This document shows, piece after piece, positions 1-8,933 of a DNA stretch of 54,265 bases. The notes beneath the pieces are model-generated. The model ran no database searches, had not been told where the DNA came from, and saw only the letters and a program-made list of their open reading frames with translations. The DNA comes from Methanococcoides sp. (lineage in GTDB: Archaea; Halobacteriota; Methanosarcinia; Methanosarcinales; Methanosarcinaceae): contig JAIORJ010000112.1 of the NCBI GenBank assembly GCA_021108185.1, positions 1 to 54,265 on the forward strand. The letters are read 5' to 3'. The first letter of the stretch is position 1; each line of letters starts with the position of its first letter. A program made the translations under genes and the position numbers.

Positions 1-177
1 CAATATGTCCACATTGTATCCAAGAACAGGGGCAGCCTGTATAATATCAAGTGCTCTCCCTTCAGGCAGACCCTCAACAACATCGGTCATAACAATGTTC
101 CCAAGCTCAAGTTCTGCAAGGCGCTGAACAGTAGTAGAGCCAACGTTACCTGATCCTATGACTGCTATTTTCTTCAT
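1..177 (-). CDS. mdh: Malate/lactate dehydrogenase, N-terminal part (runs off window)
   Basis: Only the first 59 codons are present; the gene continues beyond base 1. The N-terminus has the NAD(P)-binding Rossmann motif GSGNVGSTT (about residues 8-16), followed by a strand ending in acidic TDV, as in the LDH-like malate dehydrogenases of methanogens. The family interconverts malate and oxaloacetate in the cytoplasm. The ATG at 177 is preceded by a strong ribosome site (GGAGGT) at normal spacing, so the start is secure. It diverges from the surface-protein gene to its right across about 200 bases of AT-rich promoter DNA. A lactate-type member of the same family cannot be excluded from 59 residues. 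Confidence 0.85.
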   Translation of the reverse strand, partial: MKKIAVIGSGNVGSTTVQRLAELELGNIVMTDVVEGLPEGRALDIIQAAPVLGYNVDIL

Positions 178-380
178 TTGTAACTACCTCCGAATGATTG
201 GACGTATTCAATGATCAATACACTATAATCTATATTTGATGCTCAACATTAATATATTTGCTCTTGGTTTGTTTGAGGATCTCCCTACAGAGCCGAACTA
301 TTGTATATTTAAAAATATATTTGTAAAACATAAGCTCGAAACATTTATATGGCAGAATTATATATTATTAATTACCAAAA

Positions 381-1652
381 GTGGTTGGTATTTTTGTAGT
401 TAATATTTTCGTGGTGGGTGATACTATTAAAACATTAAATGTAGATTCTCGATTCATTAGCAGAGCTAGTAAAATATTCCATTTTAACCTGAGATCTTAC
501 AGGATCATTGGTTTAGCATTACTTTTGTTGTTGCTTGTAAGCACCGGTGCAGCATTAGCTGAAGAGCCAAATATCTGCAGAGAACTTCCGGCAAGTGCAA
601 ACCCGGGTGACACAATAACCGTAATCCTGGACATCACACTTGATGGATCAGACAAGACCATCATCGAGGAAAATGTGCCTACAGGATGGAAAGTAAGCAA
701 TCCATCTGATGATGGATCGATCCTTGATGAAAATACGGTAAACTGGCTTTACATCAACTCAGCACCAGCTGCCGCACAGTTTACATATGATGTCACGATC
801 CCTAGAGATGCAGCACCAGGAACATACACATTTGATGGAGAGTTCGACCTGGCAGTAGCGGCTCCTGGACTCCAGCCAATTGACTGTGAAACACAGATGG
901 ATGTCGAAGATACAACATTGCCCATCAATGAGAAAACAGAGATCTCAAATAGTGGTAGCAGCAGTTCCTCCGGCAGCAGTAACGGTGGAAGTGGAGCATC
1001 TGGTGAAGCCTTTGAGAACATCGCATTTAAAGATGTGAAAGCGAAGAACATCATCGGTGGTGCCATAATCAGCTACACTTTCGATGAAGAACAGAATGCC
1101 ATTGATTACATCAAGTTCACCGCACTGAAGAATTATGGAGAGGTTTCAACAACTGTCGAGGTCCTTAAAGATAAATCTGCAATGGTCGATGAAAGGGCTC
1201 CAGGACTTGTATATCGCAACCTCAACATTTGGGTTGGTAAAGTGGGATTCGCCACAGAAGATAACATTGCACATCCTGTGATAGGTTTTAGTGTCTCCAA
1301 AGCATGGCTCACAGAGAATGAGATCAATGAAGATGCTATTGCATTGTATCGCCATAGTGAAGGTAAATGGAACAATTTGAATACCATAAAGATAGGGGAA
1401 GATGATTCATACATCTATTTTGAAGCAGAAACTCCCGGATTCTCACCATTTGCGATTACAGCAGATACAGAAGAGGATGATACATCGATAGTAAACGATG
1501 CTGAACCAAAATATGCAGGATCTGATGCTGAAGCAGAAACACCAATTGAGGATGAAACTGCCAGTGAACCAAATAACACCCCGGGAATTTCAGGGATTTT
1601 ATCAGTGATGCTTCTGGGTTGTGCATACGTATTCAGCAAGAGAAAGAACTGA
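381..1652 (+). CDS. PGF-pre-PGF domain surface protein
   Basis: Secreted or anchored cell-surface protein of unknown role. After a signal peptide (hydrophobic stretch GLALLLLLLVSTGAALA, about residues 48-64) comes a DUF11-like beta region (about 65-175), a Ser/Gly linker (about 190-208) and a domain of about 150 residues (FENIAFKDVKAKNI... to TPGFSPFAI) that matches the methanogen PGF-pre-PGF domain. The C-terminus (TPGIS, a hydrophobic helix, then SKRKN) resembles an archaeosortase PGF-CTERM sorting signal, with IS replacing the usual FE. The first canonical in-frame start is GTG at 381, but it has no ribosome site. GGTGAT (417-422) lies directly upstream of an ATT codon at 426, a possible unusual start. 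A TATA-like TTTATATGG lies near 345-353. Confidence 0.8.
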   Translation: MVGIFVVNIFVVGDTIKTLNVDSRFISRASKIFHFNLRSYRIIGLALLLLLLVSTGAALAEEPNICRELPASANPGDTITVILDITLDGSDKTIIEENVPTGWKVSNPSDDGSILDENTVNWLYINSAPAAAQFTYDVTIPRDAAPGTYTFDGEFDLAVAAPGLQPIDCETQMDVEDTTLPINEKTEISNSGSSSSSGSSNGGSGASGEAFENIAFKDVKAKNIIGGAIISYTFDEEQNAIDYIKFTALKNYGEVSTTVEVLKDKSAMVDERAPGLVYRNLNIWVGKVGFATEDNIAHPVIGFSVSKAWLTENEINEDAIALYRHSEGKWNNLNTIKIGEDDSYIYFEAETPGFSPFAITADTEEDDTSIVNDAEPKYAGSDAEAETPIEDETASEPNNTPGISGILSVMLLGCAYVFSKRKN

Positions 1653-1680
1653 GCTTCTTTCTTTCCCTTTTTTCTTTATA
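1640..1680 (+). terminator. Hairpin plus T-rich tract after the PGF gene
   Basis: GAAAGAA and TTCTTTC can pair across the stop codon of the surface-protein gene. A pyrimidine-rich run with TTTTTT follows directly. It is a plausible end point for that transcript. Confidence 0.4.
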
Positions 1681-1843
1681 CCCTTGAGCCAACATTTCTT
1701 TGTTTGGACTTTTTCTTTCGGTTTTCCCTAGATCCTTTTGCCAACCCTTTCTTTAACAATAAAAAAGAATTAAGAAATGAAATTTTCGAATAAGATCAGA
1801 ACAAACAATAACATTATTCAACCCCCAACACATCAATAAATAC

Positions 1844-2692
1844 ATGAACACAATTCCAAAGATCCCCATAACCGATGAACACATGCACATCGACCCACGT
1901 GCAAAAGGACTCAAAGCGGTCAAAGAGTTCCAGAATGCAGGCGGCACCCACATCATCCTTGTAACAAAACCAACGTGGACCATAGGAGTGGAAGTTACAA
2001 GACCGGAAGATTACAAGATAGTGTTTGATGAGACCGTTGACCTTGCCAACCAGATCAACGAGACCGGAGTCACAGCATTTCCGGTCCTTGGAGTCCATCC
2101 TGCGGAGATAAACAAACTGAACGAACGTATGGAACTTGAAAAGGCAGTGGAGCTTATGAAAAGCGGGCTTGAAATAGCCTCAGAGTACGTTGAAGAAGGG
2201 CTTGCAGTTGGACTTAAAAGTGGAAGACCACACTATCCGGTGTCGGAAGAGATCTGGGATGCATCCAATATTATCATGGAACATGGATTCACACTGGCAA
2301 AAGATGCCGGTTGTGCCATTCAGTTACATACTGAAAGTGTTGGGGAACCGGAACTGATAGACATCACTGAAAGAGCAAAGAAGACTGGCATTCAGCTCAA
2401 TAAGGTTGTCAAGCATTATGCCCCACCGCTTGTTAATGTCTGTGAAAGGCTTGGCATCTTCCCAGGTGTATTGGCAGGAAAAGGAGCCATAGAGGAAGCT
2501 CTTGAGCAGGGTACTCGCTTCATGATGGAAACCGATTATATTGATGATCCTCAAAGGCCCGGAACTGTACTTGGACCTAAAACGATCCCCCGAAGGACAC
2601 TGAAACTTGTAGAAGAGTATGGGGAAGAACCTTTCTGGAAAATTCATAAGGAGAATGTGGAAGAGGTATATGGCGTAAACATCGAACTCTGA
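1844..2692 (+). CDS. TatD-related metal-dependent hydrolase
   Basis: 282-aa TIM-barrel metal hydrolase of the archaeal TatD-like branch. Visible signatures are the first metal motif DEHMHID (about residues 11-17), a conserved GVHPAEI (about 83-89), HTES (about 165-168), a further His in KHYAPP (about 193-198) and ETDYIDD (about 238-244) for the last metal ligand. TatD proteins are nucleases or deoxyribonucleases; the substrate of this archaeal branch is not established. The ATG at 1844 has no ribosome site, and the gene may be read from a very short leader. It lies about 95 bases upstream of uvrA on the same strand, but uvrA has its own promoter. Confidence 0.8.
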   Translation: MNTIPKIPITDEHMHIDPRAKGLKAVKEFQNAGGTHIILVTKPTWTIGVEVTRPEDYKIVFDETVDLANQINETGVTAFPVLGVHPAEINKLNERMELEKAVELMKSGLEIASEYVEEGLAVGLKSGRPHYPVSEEIWDASNIIMEHGFTLAKDAGCAIQLHTESVGEPELIDITERAKKTGIQLNKVVKHYAPPLVNVCERLGIFPGVLAGKGAIEEALEQGTRFMMETDYIDDPQRPGTVLGPKTIPRRTLKLVEEYGEEPFWKIHKENVEEVYGVNIEL

Positions 2693-2749
2693 GTCCGGGA
2701 ACATACTGACCTTTAATTTCAATGCATGTACTCCGGACACACATCCGGC

Positions 2750-2759
2750 ATATATTTAT
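2750..2759 (+). promoter_or_regulatory. TATA box of uvrA
   Basis: TATATTTATT sits about 28-37 bases upstream of the ATG at 2788. No ribosome site lies between them. Archaeal transcription starts about 25 bases after the TATA centre, which would place the mRNA end at or very near the start codon, giving a leaderless transcript. Confidence 0.5.
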
Positions 2760-2787
2760 TCAAACCAATCATAATTATCAAGCACAC

Positions 2788-5616
2788 ATGTCCCTTACAA
2801 GCATCATCGTCAAAGGTGCTAAAGAGCACAATCTCAAGAATGTAGATGTTACATTCCCACGTGATAAACTGATAGTCATAACCGGACTCAGCGGATCTGG
2901 GAAATCTTCCCTTGCTTTTGATACGATCTATGCGGAAGGGCAGAGACGATACGTGGAATCGCTGTCAGCTTATGCAAGACAATTTCTGGGACTCATGGAA
3001 AAACCGGATGTTGAATACATCGAAGGGCTTTCCCCTGCAATTTCCATAGAACAGAAAACAACCAGCAAGAACCCGCGTTCTACGGTCGGTACTGTCACAG
3101 AGATATACGATTACCTGAGGTTGCTCTATGCGAGGATAGGAATACGACACTGTCCAAAATGTGGCAAGGCGATCGAAACCCAGAGCGTTGACCAGATAGT
3201 CGATAGTATCCTGAAGATAGAGGAAGGTTCTAAGATACACATCCTTGCACCGCTTGTGCGGGAACGAAAGGGAGAATACAAGAAATTGCTCAGCGAACTT
3301 CGTACAGAAGGGTTTGCACGTGCAAGGGTCGATGGCGAGATAATAGCCCTTGAGGATGCAGAGACACTTGAGCTGGGACGTTATAACAAACACAACATCG
3401 AAGCCGTAGTGGACAGGATCGTCATAAAGGACGACATTCGGGAAAGAGTGACAGATGCCGTTGAGACCGCACTGGAAAAAAGCGGTGGCACACTGATAGT
3501 CCATGTGCTTGACAAAGAGGAAATGGTCTTCAGTGAAAATCTGGCATGTACTGATTGTGAAATTGGTTTTGAGGACATGGAGCCATCGGCATTCTCGTTC
3601 AACAGCCCTCAGGGAGCATGCGAGGAATGTCATGGTCTTGGAACTTCCATGGAGTTCGATCCTGAACTTATCGTACCCGACACCACCCTTTCATTGCATG
3701 AGGGAGCCATCGAACATTGGGGCAAGAAAGATGGGTACTACATGCAGTCACTGAAATCCGTTGCAGACCGCTATGGGTTCTCCATGGATGTGCCTTTTGA
3801 GGAACTTGCACCTGAGCACAAGGATATCATCTTTAACGGTGCCAGTGGACTGATCGATTATGTGCACATAGGTAAGAACGGAGGGATGTGGAAACACAAG
3901 GGTAAGTTCAATGGGGTCATCGCCAATATATCAAAGATATATAATAGCACAGAATCTGAGAACCGAAAGGATACCCTGAAAAAGTACATCACCACCAAAC
4001 CCTGCACATCCTGCAATGGAGACAGACTAAAACCCGCAAGTCTTGCAGTTACTATTAATGAACAGAACATTCTCAAGGTCACCCGTATGTCCGTGGAGAC
4101 TGCACTATTATTCTTCGAAGAACTTGAAACAAAGCTCACACCACGCGAATATTCCATTGCGAGACTCATACTCAAGGAAATAAAAGCAAGACTGGGATTC
4201 CTGATGGATGTGGGACTTGATTACCTTACCCTGAGCCGTTCAGCAGCCACCCTTTCGGGCGGGGAAGCCCAAAGGATAAGACTTGCAACTCAGATAGGCT
4301 CCAGCCTTATGGGCGTTCTGTACATTCTTGACGAGCCGAGTATCGGTCTGCATCAGAGAGATAATCTCAGGCTTATTAACACGTTAAAGCATCTGAGAGA
4401 TATTGGAAATACTGTCATAGTGGTTGAGCATGATGAAGAGACCATCATGAACTGCGATCATGTTGTTGACATGGGACCAGGGGCAGGCATACACGGCGGA
4501 GAGATAGTCGCAGAAGGAACTCCTGAAGAGATAATGACCCATCCGGATTCACGTACCGGACAATATATGAGTGGTAAACTGGAGATCGCCATCCCGGAAA
4601 AAAGACGTGAACCTGCAGGGAAACTTGTTATTGTGGGGGCTTCACAGAACAATCTCAAGGGGATCGATGTAGAGTTCCCCCTTGGAGTAATGACCTGTGT
4701 TACCGGAGTATCAGGTTCCGGAAAAAGTACGCTTATCAATGAGACATTGAACAAGGTCCTGTCACAGAAATTGCATCGTTCCCGCGAGAGACCGGGCAAA
4801 TATAAGGATATAAAAGGTCTTGAACTGGTGGATAAGGTGATCACCATCGACCAGTCGCCAATAGGACGAACCCCGCGCTCAAACCCCGCCACATACACCA
4901 ATCTGTTCACACCCATACGGGAACTCTTCTCACAGACAAAGATGGCGAAGACACGTGGCTACAAGCCCGGAAGGTTCAGCTTCAATGTTCGTGGCGGCAG
5001 ATGTGAGACATGTTCAGGTGACGGAACCATAACGATTGAGATGTACTTTTTGCCTGACGTTTATGTGCCGTGTGAGGTATGTCACGGAAAAAGGTACAAC
5101 CATGAGACACTGGAAGTGAATTACAAGGACAAAAATATCGCTGATGTCCTTGATATGACCGTTGAGGAAGCCCTGGGATTCTTCGAGAACGTCCCTAAGA
5201 TAAGGAATAAACTGCAAACCCTTTTCGATGTCGGCCTGGGATATATAAAATTGGGACAATCTTCAACAACGTTATCCGGTGGAGAAGCCCAACGTGTGAA
5301 GCTTGCGACCGAACTTAGTCGCCGCTCCACCGGAAAAACGGTATTTATCCTTGATGAGCCCACCACAGGATTGCATTTTGATGACGTGAACAAACTGCTT
5401 GACGTGCTTCAAAGATTGGTGGAAACAGGGAACACCGTTATTGTGATAGAGCACAATCTCGATGTTATCAAGACCGCTGACTGGGTCATAGACCTTGGAC
5501 CCGAAGGAGGAGAACGTGGTGGCAAGGTCATCGCAAAGGGAACTCCTGAGAAGGTAGCAAAGGTCAAAGGCTCCTATACCGGAGAGTTCCTGAAAAAAGC
5601 ACTCAAGAAAAAATAA
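2788..5616 (+). CDS. uvrA: Excinuclease ABC subunit A
   Basis: DNA-damage recognition ATPase of nucleotide excision repair, 942 residues, the normal UvrA length. It has two ABC cassettes. The first Walker A is GLSGSGKSS at residues 33-41, and a second GVSGSGKST lies in the C-terminal half. Each half carries the signature LSGGEAQR followed by the Walker B motif ILDEP. Zinc-finger cysteine pairs are visible in [20 protein letters not shown] and CEVCHGKR. The start at 2788 ([10 protein letters not shown]) matches the conserved UvrA N-terminus; an upstream in-frame ATG at 2722 would lie before the likely transcription start. In archaea uvrABC genes are thought to have come from bacteria. No uvrB or uvrC is in the window. 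Confidence 0.97.
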   Translation: MSLTSIIVKGAKEHNLKNVDVTFPRDKLIVITGLSGSGKSSLAFDTIYAEGQRRYVESLSAYARQFLGLMEKPDVEYIEGLSPAISIEQKTTSKNPRSTVGTVTEIYDYLRLLYARIGIRHCPKCGKAIETQSVDQIVDSILKIEEGSKIHILAPLVRERKGEYKKLLSELRTEGFARARVDGEIIALEDAETLELGRYNKHNIEAVVDRIVIKDDIRERVTDAVETALEKSGGTLIVHVLDKEEMVFSENLACTDCEIGFEDMEPSAFSFNSPQGACEECHGLGTSMEFDPELIVPDTTLSLHEGAIEHWGKKDGYYMQSLKSVADRYGFSMDVPFEELAPEHKDIIFNGASGLIDYVHIGKNGGMWKHKGKFNGVIANISKIYNSTESENRKDTLKKYITTKPCTSCNGDRLKPASLAVTINEQNILKVTRMSVETALLFFEELETKLTPREYSIARLILKEIKARLGFLMDVGLDYLTLSRSAATLSGGEAQRIRLATQIGSSLMGVLYILDEPSIGLHQRDNLRLINTLKHLRDIGNTVIVVEHDEETIMNCDHVVDMGPGAGIHGGEIVAEGTPEEIMTHPDSRTGQYMSGKLEIAIPEKRREPAGKLVIVGASQNNLKGIDVEFPLGVMTCVTGVSGSGKSTLINETLNKVLSQKLHRSRERPGKYKDIKGLELVDKVITIDQSPIGRTPRSNPATYTNLFTPIRELFSQTKMAKTRGYKPGRFSFNVRGGRCETCSGDGTITIEMYFLPDVYVPCEVCHGKRYNHETLEVNYKDKNIADVLDMTVEEALGFFENVPKIRNKLQTLFDVGLGYIKLGQSSTTLSGGEAQRVKLATELSRRSTGKTVFILDEPTTGLHFDDVNKLLDVLQRLVETGNTVIVIEHNLDVIKTADWVIDLGPEGGERGGKVIAKGTPEKVAKVKGSYTGEFLKKALKKK

Positions 5617-5619
5617 GAA

Positions 5620-5668
5620 AGAAAAAGGAATGAAGTTTAATTGATATCTGACCCACAGGTCAGATATC
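5620..5668 (-). terminator. Terminator hairpin of fmdE
   Basis: GATATCTGACC (5643-5653) and GGTCAGATATC (5658-5668) form a perfect 11-bp stem with a 4-nt loop that spans the fmdE stop codon. Reading on the minus strand, a T-rich stretch (CCTTTTTCTTTCTT) follows about 15 bases later. The convergent uvrA also ends here. Confidence 0.5.
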
Positions 5669-6244
5669 GTGGCCTTCAAAACAGGAAAGGCAGACAATTT
5701 TACCTTCCTTTACACGCAAACGTGTTTCCATGGCTTCCTCGCCACATTCCGCACAGGCAATGGAACGATAGATCATTGCTTTTTCTGGCGGTTCTGTTTC
5801 AACGTTCTTAACGGTGAACAATTCCTCATCTGGAATGTCAAGGATCGCATAGGATCTTTCAGCATGTCTTTTTTGGAACTCCTCAAGTTCTTCGGCAGTA
5901 GCAGTTCCATTTCTCACCTTTGGGAAAAGTTCATTGTACTTTTCATCATTGCCCCGTTTGCGGGGATTTACGGATATTCGCAGAGCATTGCGGTCTCCTC
6001 TCTTGAAGAAAGTGTAGACATGCTTGCCAAGGTCTTTAAAGACAAGATTGCCTTTTCCGAAAGTGCAACCATTTATGACCTGTATAGCATCGACACCGCA
6101 TGATTTGTTCTCTACGACAACTACAAGTTCCTCATCCTCTGAACGGTCCTTGAACTGCTCAGCAGCATAAGTGCCTACTCTGTAACCGATGACCAGTCCC
6201 GGACAAAGGTGACCGTGAAACTCTATTGCATCTTCCAGATCCAT
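5660..6244 (-). CDS. fmdE: FmdE-family zinc protein
   Basis: 194-aa protein of the formylmethanofuran dehydrogenase subunit E family. The N-terminal FmdE domain has the FHGHLCPG motif (about residues 8-15) and a conserved Cys in KSCGVDAIQ. The C-terminus is a zinc ribbon, CAECGE (about 165-170) and CLSCFEGHD. The family was first named as a subunit that co-purifies with molybdenum formylmethanofuran dehydrogenase, but many paralogues lie alone in methanogen genomes. This one is not beside fmdABC, so a direct role in the first step of methanogenesis is not shown. The ATG follows AAGGTGG at close spacing. purB lies immediately upstream with a 9-base gap, so the two are probably cotranscribed. 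Confidence 0.85.
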   Translation of the reverse strand: MDLEDAIEFHGHLCPGLVIGYRVGTYAAEQFKDRSEDEELVVVVENKSCGVDAIQVINGCTFGKGNLVFKDLGKHVYTFFKRGDRNALRISVNPRKRGNDEKYNELFPKVRNGTATAEELEEFQKRHAERSYAILDIPDEELFTVKNVETEPPEKAMIYRSIACAECGEEAMETRLRVKEGKIVCLSCFEGHDI

Positions 6245-6253
6245 TATGCCACC

Positions 6254-7594
6254 TTAGAACTGAGCTCTGAGCTTTGCCACAACGTTCTCGACCTGAGCTA
6301 CTGCAGTACCGATGTACCTGTCAGGATTTAGAAGATCGTTGATCTCGGATTCGGTCAGATATTTTGTAACGTCCGGTCTACTGAGGAGGACATCCTTGAG
6401 ATGCTTTCCTGATTCGTGAGCTTCCATTGCGGAACTGCGCACGATCTCATGGGCTTCCTGCCTGCCAACACCGCGTTTTGCCAGATCGATCATGATAGCT
6501 TCGCCCATGTTAAGACCACGTAAGAGGTCGAGGTTCTTGCGGATGTTCTCAGGATAGAATCTCAGATTCTCGATGACGCCTATGGCGAGCTTTAAGAGAT
6601 GGTCTGTAAGGACACAGCTTTCAGGGAAAACTATCCTTTCACATGAGGAGTTAGTGAGGTCACGTTCATCCCAGAGGGTGTTGTTCAGAAGTTCCGGCTC
6701 GACCATTGAGCGAACGATACGTGCTAAGCCACTTATCTGTTCTGATTTGATAGGGTTCCTCTTGTGAGGCATTGTGGATGAACCTACCTGGCCCTTGCGG
6801 AAGCTCTCCTCCACTTCTGCGATCTCGCTTCTCTGGAGGGTGCGTATCTCCACAGCGATCTTGTCAAGGGTGGTTACTGTGTTTGCCATCCACATGACGA
6901 ATTCTGCGTGGCGGTCACGCTGGATGATCTGGTTTGAAACATCAACACTGCCAAGACCGAGATATTCCATTGTGTATTCCTGGATCTCTATGCCATCATT
7001 ACCGAATGCTGCCTGTGTACCCACAGCTCCGGTCATCTGACCTACCAGAAGGCGTGGTGTAAGTTGTGCCAGACGTTCGAGATGCCTTGCAACCTCACTT
7101 GCCCAGATAGCAAATCTCAAGCCGTATGTGGTCGGTACACCGATCTGACCGTGTGTCCTGCCTGCACAAACGGTGTTCTTGTGCTCTTCCGCCTTTGTGA
7201 GCAGTACATCGAGAAGGTTTCTTGTCTTTTCCTCAAGGATCGCCACAGCATCCATCATCTGAAGAGCGGTAGCTGTGTCCAGGATGTCGTTGGAAGTTGC
7301 ACCAAAGTGTACCCACTTGGCAGCGTCATCTGTGCATTGCTCAGAGATAGCAATAACAATAGCCATCATATCATGGTGTATCTCGTCCTCGATCTCAGCA
7401 ACTCTCTCGATCTTTACATGAGCTATGCTTTTCTCGATCTCTGCTGCAGCTTCAGCAGGCACCATACCGATCTTTGCTTCGGCATTTGAAAGGGCTGCTT
7501 CGGTCTTCAAGAGCTTTTCAAGGCGGTTTGCCTCGCTCCAGACATATTTCATTTCGTCAGTACCGTAACGGTATTCGATAGGATGGATTGCCAT
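6254..7594 (-). CDS. purB: Adenylosuccinate lyase
   Basis: Catalyses two steps of purine synthesis: SAICAR to AICAR plus fumarate, and adenylosuccinate to AMP. The protein has 446 residues. It carries the fumarase/aspartase superfamily signature GSSTMPHKRNP with its catalytic Ser loop, plus an HFGATSNDI motif and TMEYLG. The start at 7594 (MAIHPIEYRYG) is preceded by AAGGAGA at good spacing. An in-frame extension up to 7840 has no homology and runs into the decayed accessory patch, so it is rejected. Confidence 0.95.
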   Translation of the reverse strand: MAIHPIEYRYGTDEMKYVWSEANRLEKLLKTEAALSNAEAKIGMVPAEAAAEIEKSIAHVKIERVAEIEDEIHHDMMAIVIAISEQCTDDAAKWVHFGATSNDILDTATALQMMDAVAILEEKTRNLLDVLLTKAEEHKNTVCAGRTHGQIGVPTTYGLRFAIWASEVARHLERLAQLTPRLLVGQMTGAVGTQAAFGNDGIEIQEYTMEYLGLGSVDVSNQIIQRDRHAEFVMWMANTVTTLDKIAVEIRTLQRSEIAEVEESFRKGQVGSSTMPHKRNPIKSEQISGLARIVRSMVEPELLNNTLWDERDLTNSSCERIVFPESCVLTDHLLKLAIGVIENLRFYPENIRKNLDLLRGLNMGEAIMIDLAKRGVGRQEAHEIVRSSAMEAHESGKHLKDVLLSRPDVTKYLTESEINDLLNPDRYIGTAVAQVENVVAKLRAQF

Positions 7595-7672
7595 GTATTT
7601 TGGTCTCCTTTGAATTGGAATTGATTTACTAATGAAGTATAGTTGGTAGATAAACAACAAACCCATAAATAG

Positions 7673-7834
7673 ACTTTGTTTGTCAAGTTTAAAGCCCAAG
7701 GCAATACTTTCACCGCTCGCCATTTCTATATTTACCAGTTGGCACATACAGATTGTTTTGTGGGCTGTGAAATTGAGATAGGAAAAGACCTCGACATTCC
7801 CAAAAGTACACTCTGGCGCTACATAATTTCCTAA
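7673..7834 (+). pseudogene. Decayed ORF with a helix-turn-helix-like segment
   Basis: An open stretch of 53 codons between stops, with no start codon of its own. Near its end it reads GKDLDIPKSTLWRYI, which looks like the recognition helix of a DNA-binding domain. It overlaps the rejected 5' extension of purB on the other strand. The reading continues in another frame into the ORF at 7846, so both may be parts of one frameshifted gene. The family is not recognised. Confidence 0.3.
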
Positions 7835-7845
7835 GAACACAGGGA

Positions 7846-8202
7846 TTGATAGACATAAACAGAAGTGATCACACTTGCGTATTCTTCAAAAAACGTTCAG
7901 TATGGGAACAACTCCGGAATCCTTTGCTTGCAATAGTCACAGCTCTGGATATAGGTCTTAAGAAGATATATGGAGAGTATTTCATTGATTCGGGTATGAT
8001 TCGCCGTTATCGTGACAGGGCTAAGAACCTGAAACCGATAAAGAAAAAAGAAGGAAGAACTCCGAAGTTTGAAAAGATAGTTGTTGAGACCATCCGGGAA
8101 GCTGAACAGCTTAATAAAGAGTTCAAGGAGCTTGGTATTAACAAGCATGCTTCTGTGCTTTCTACTCACAACACAATGAGATATAGTCGGGTTGTTGGGT
8201 GA
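7846..8202 (+). CDS. Unrecognised 118-aa ORF, possibly the remains of a larger gene
   Basis: The ORF starts with TTG and has no ribosome site. The middle is rich in Lys, Arg and Glu (GMIRRYRDRAKNLKP, then KFEKIVVETIREAEQLNKEF), suggesting helical, possibly nucleic-acid-binding structure. The C-terminal HASVLSTHNTMRYSRV looks protein-like but matches no family known to me. It sits between an HTH-like fragment in a different frame and the tail of a cas1-like gene. It is therefore more likely a fragment inside a decayed element than an intact gene. Confidence 0.3.
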   Translation: MIDINRSDHTCVFFKKRSVWEQLRNPLLAIVTALDIGLKKIYGEYFIDSGMIRRYRDRAKNLKPIKKKEGRTPKFEKIVVETIREAEQLNKEFKELGINKHASVLSTHNTMRYSRVVG

Positions 8203-8230
8203 GCGGTAGCTATGGAGCTGTAATCTTGTC

Positions 8231-8317
8231 AGTACCTTAGCACTACATTACATGAAACTGAATGCTAAAAGTGATAAGCCATTTACTTTGAATACTGTCT
8301 CCATAAAAGTTAATTAA
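8231..8317 (+). pseudogene. 3'-end remnant of a cas1-like gene (copy A)
   Basis: Translates to STLALHYMKLNAKSDKPFTL followed by a short unrelated tail and a stop. The stretch LHYMKxNAxSD is the same as in the cas1-like fragment at the right end of the window (LHYMKQNARS), and the DNA is also closely similar. Nothing upstream in this frame resembles the rest of Cas1, so only the last 20 or so codons remain. Confidence 0.5.
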
Positions 8318-8366
8318 GAAGAAGAGACCTTCATAGAGAAAGGTAAAAATAAAGGGCTTGATCATA

Positions 8367-8462
8367 ATGAAAATTCAAAATATAACAGTGATTTTTAAAA
8401 TTATAGCAGTAATCATGTTAGGAATTTATATTGCTTATCATATTAAGATCGCACTAAACTAA
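8367..8462 (+). CDS. Possible 31-aa single-helix membrane peptide
   Basis: ATG to TAA in 32 codons. The peptide has a charged N-terminus (MKIQN), a hydrophobic helix (VIFKIIAVIMLGIYIAYHI) and a short basic tail. GGG lies about 10 bases before the ATG, a weak ribosome site. Methanogens do make such small membrane proteins, but in this decayed patch it could be chance. Confidence 0.3.
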   Translation: MKIQNITVIFKIIAVIMLGIYIAYHIKIALN

Positions 8463-8933
8463 CTATTGATATCCTACCAATATCGAAAAAGAGATTGTAG
8501 CCAACACAAAGAGTTTTCAGTTCGAATATTTCATTGTAAAAACCTCATCAATAAACTCATTCAGAGTATAGAGTGGCACATCATTTTTGAAGTATATATT
8601 TCACATACCTTTCTTTTATTTCTACCTGCACGTTTAGCCAATCTTCTAAGGATCATAAGATAGCCCATATATTGCATTTGTTGCCCTTTTTTGATATTGC
8701 CTTGTTTATTCACACATAACCATCTGAATCGTTCCTGTGTGGATGTACGTCCAACCAGGCGGTAACATAAGGACAACTAGAGATAATACGTATTCTTCTC
8801 ATTCCAGTTTTGCCACCTACCTGGATAATACCGCCAGCTTGAGAATATGTGATACCAATAAATCTGTGGAAAAATAAAGGGAATGTTTATCTACTGATAG
8901 GGAACATAAATATTTAGTATAGGGGGAAAAATT
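8463..8933. other. Gene-poor stretch with recombinase remains
   Basis: No intact gene is visible in these 470 bases. The minus strand holds a broken tyrosine recombinase, described separately. The last 60 bases hold the promoter and ribosome site of the gene starting at 8934, including the run AGGGGG 7 bases before its GTG. Confidence 0.5.
8560..8859 (-). pseudogene. Tyrosine recombinase (phage-type integrase) remnant
   Basis: The minus strand reads GGKTGMRRIRIISS and then TAWLDVHPHRNDSDGYV up to a TGA, in the style of archaeal XerC/D-like integrases (GKTGMRRVRLV ... WLDxHP). After a frameshift the reading resumes as NIKKGQQMQYMGYLMILRRL. The first catalytic Arg region and the C-terminal HxxR and Tyr motifs are missing, so it cannot be active. 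An integrase relic on the 3' side of tRNA-Arg suggests an old integrated element. Confidence 0.6.

Noticed and set aside
2722-2787. A longer uvrA starting at 2722
   Set aside because: It reads through the TATA box and lacks similarity to UvrA N-termini.
7595-7840. An 82-residue N-terminal extension of purB
   Set aside because: The conserved enzyme start MAIHPIEYRYG at 7594 has its own strong ribosome site, and the extension has no family resemblance.
8203-8933. An att repeat of the tRNA-Arg 3' end
   Set aside because: I looked for GGGCCCGCC-like and T-arm sequence near the integrase relic and found none.
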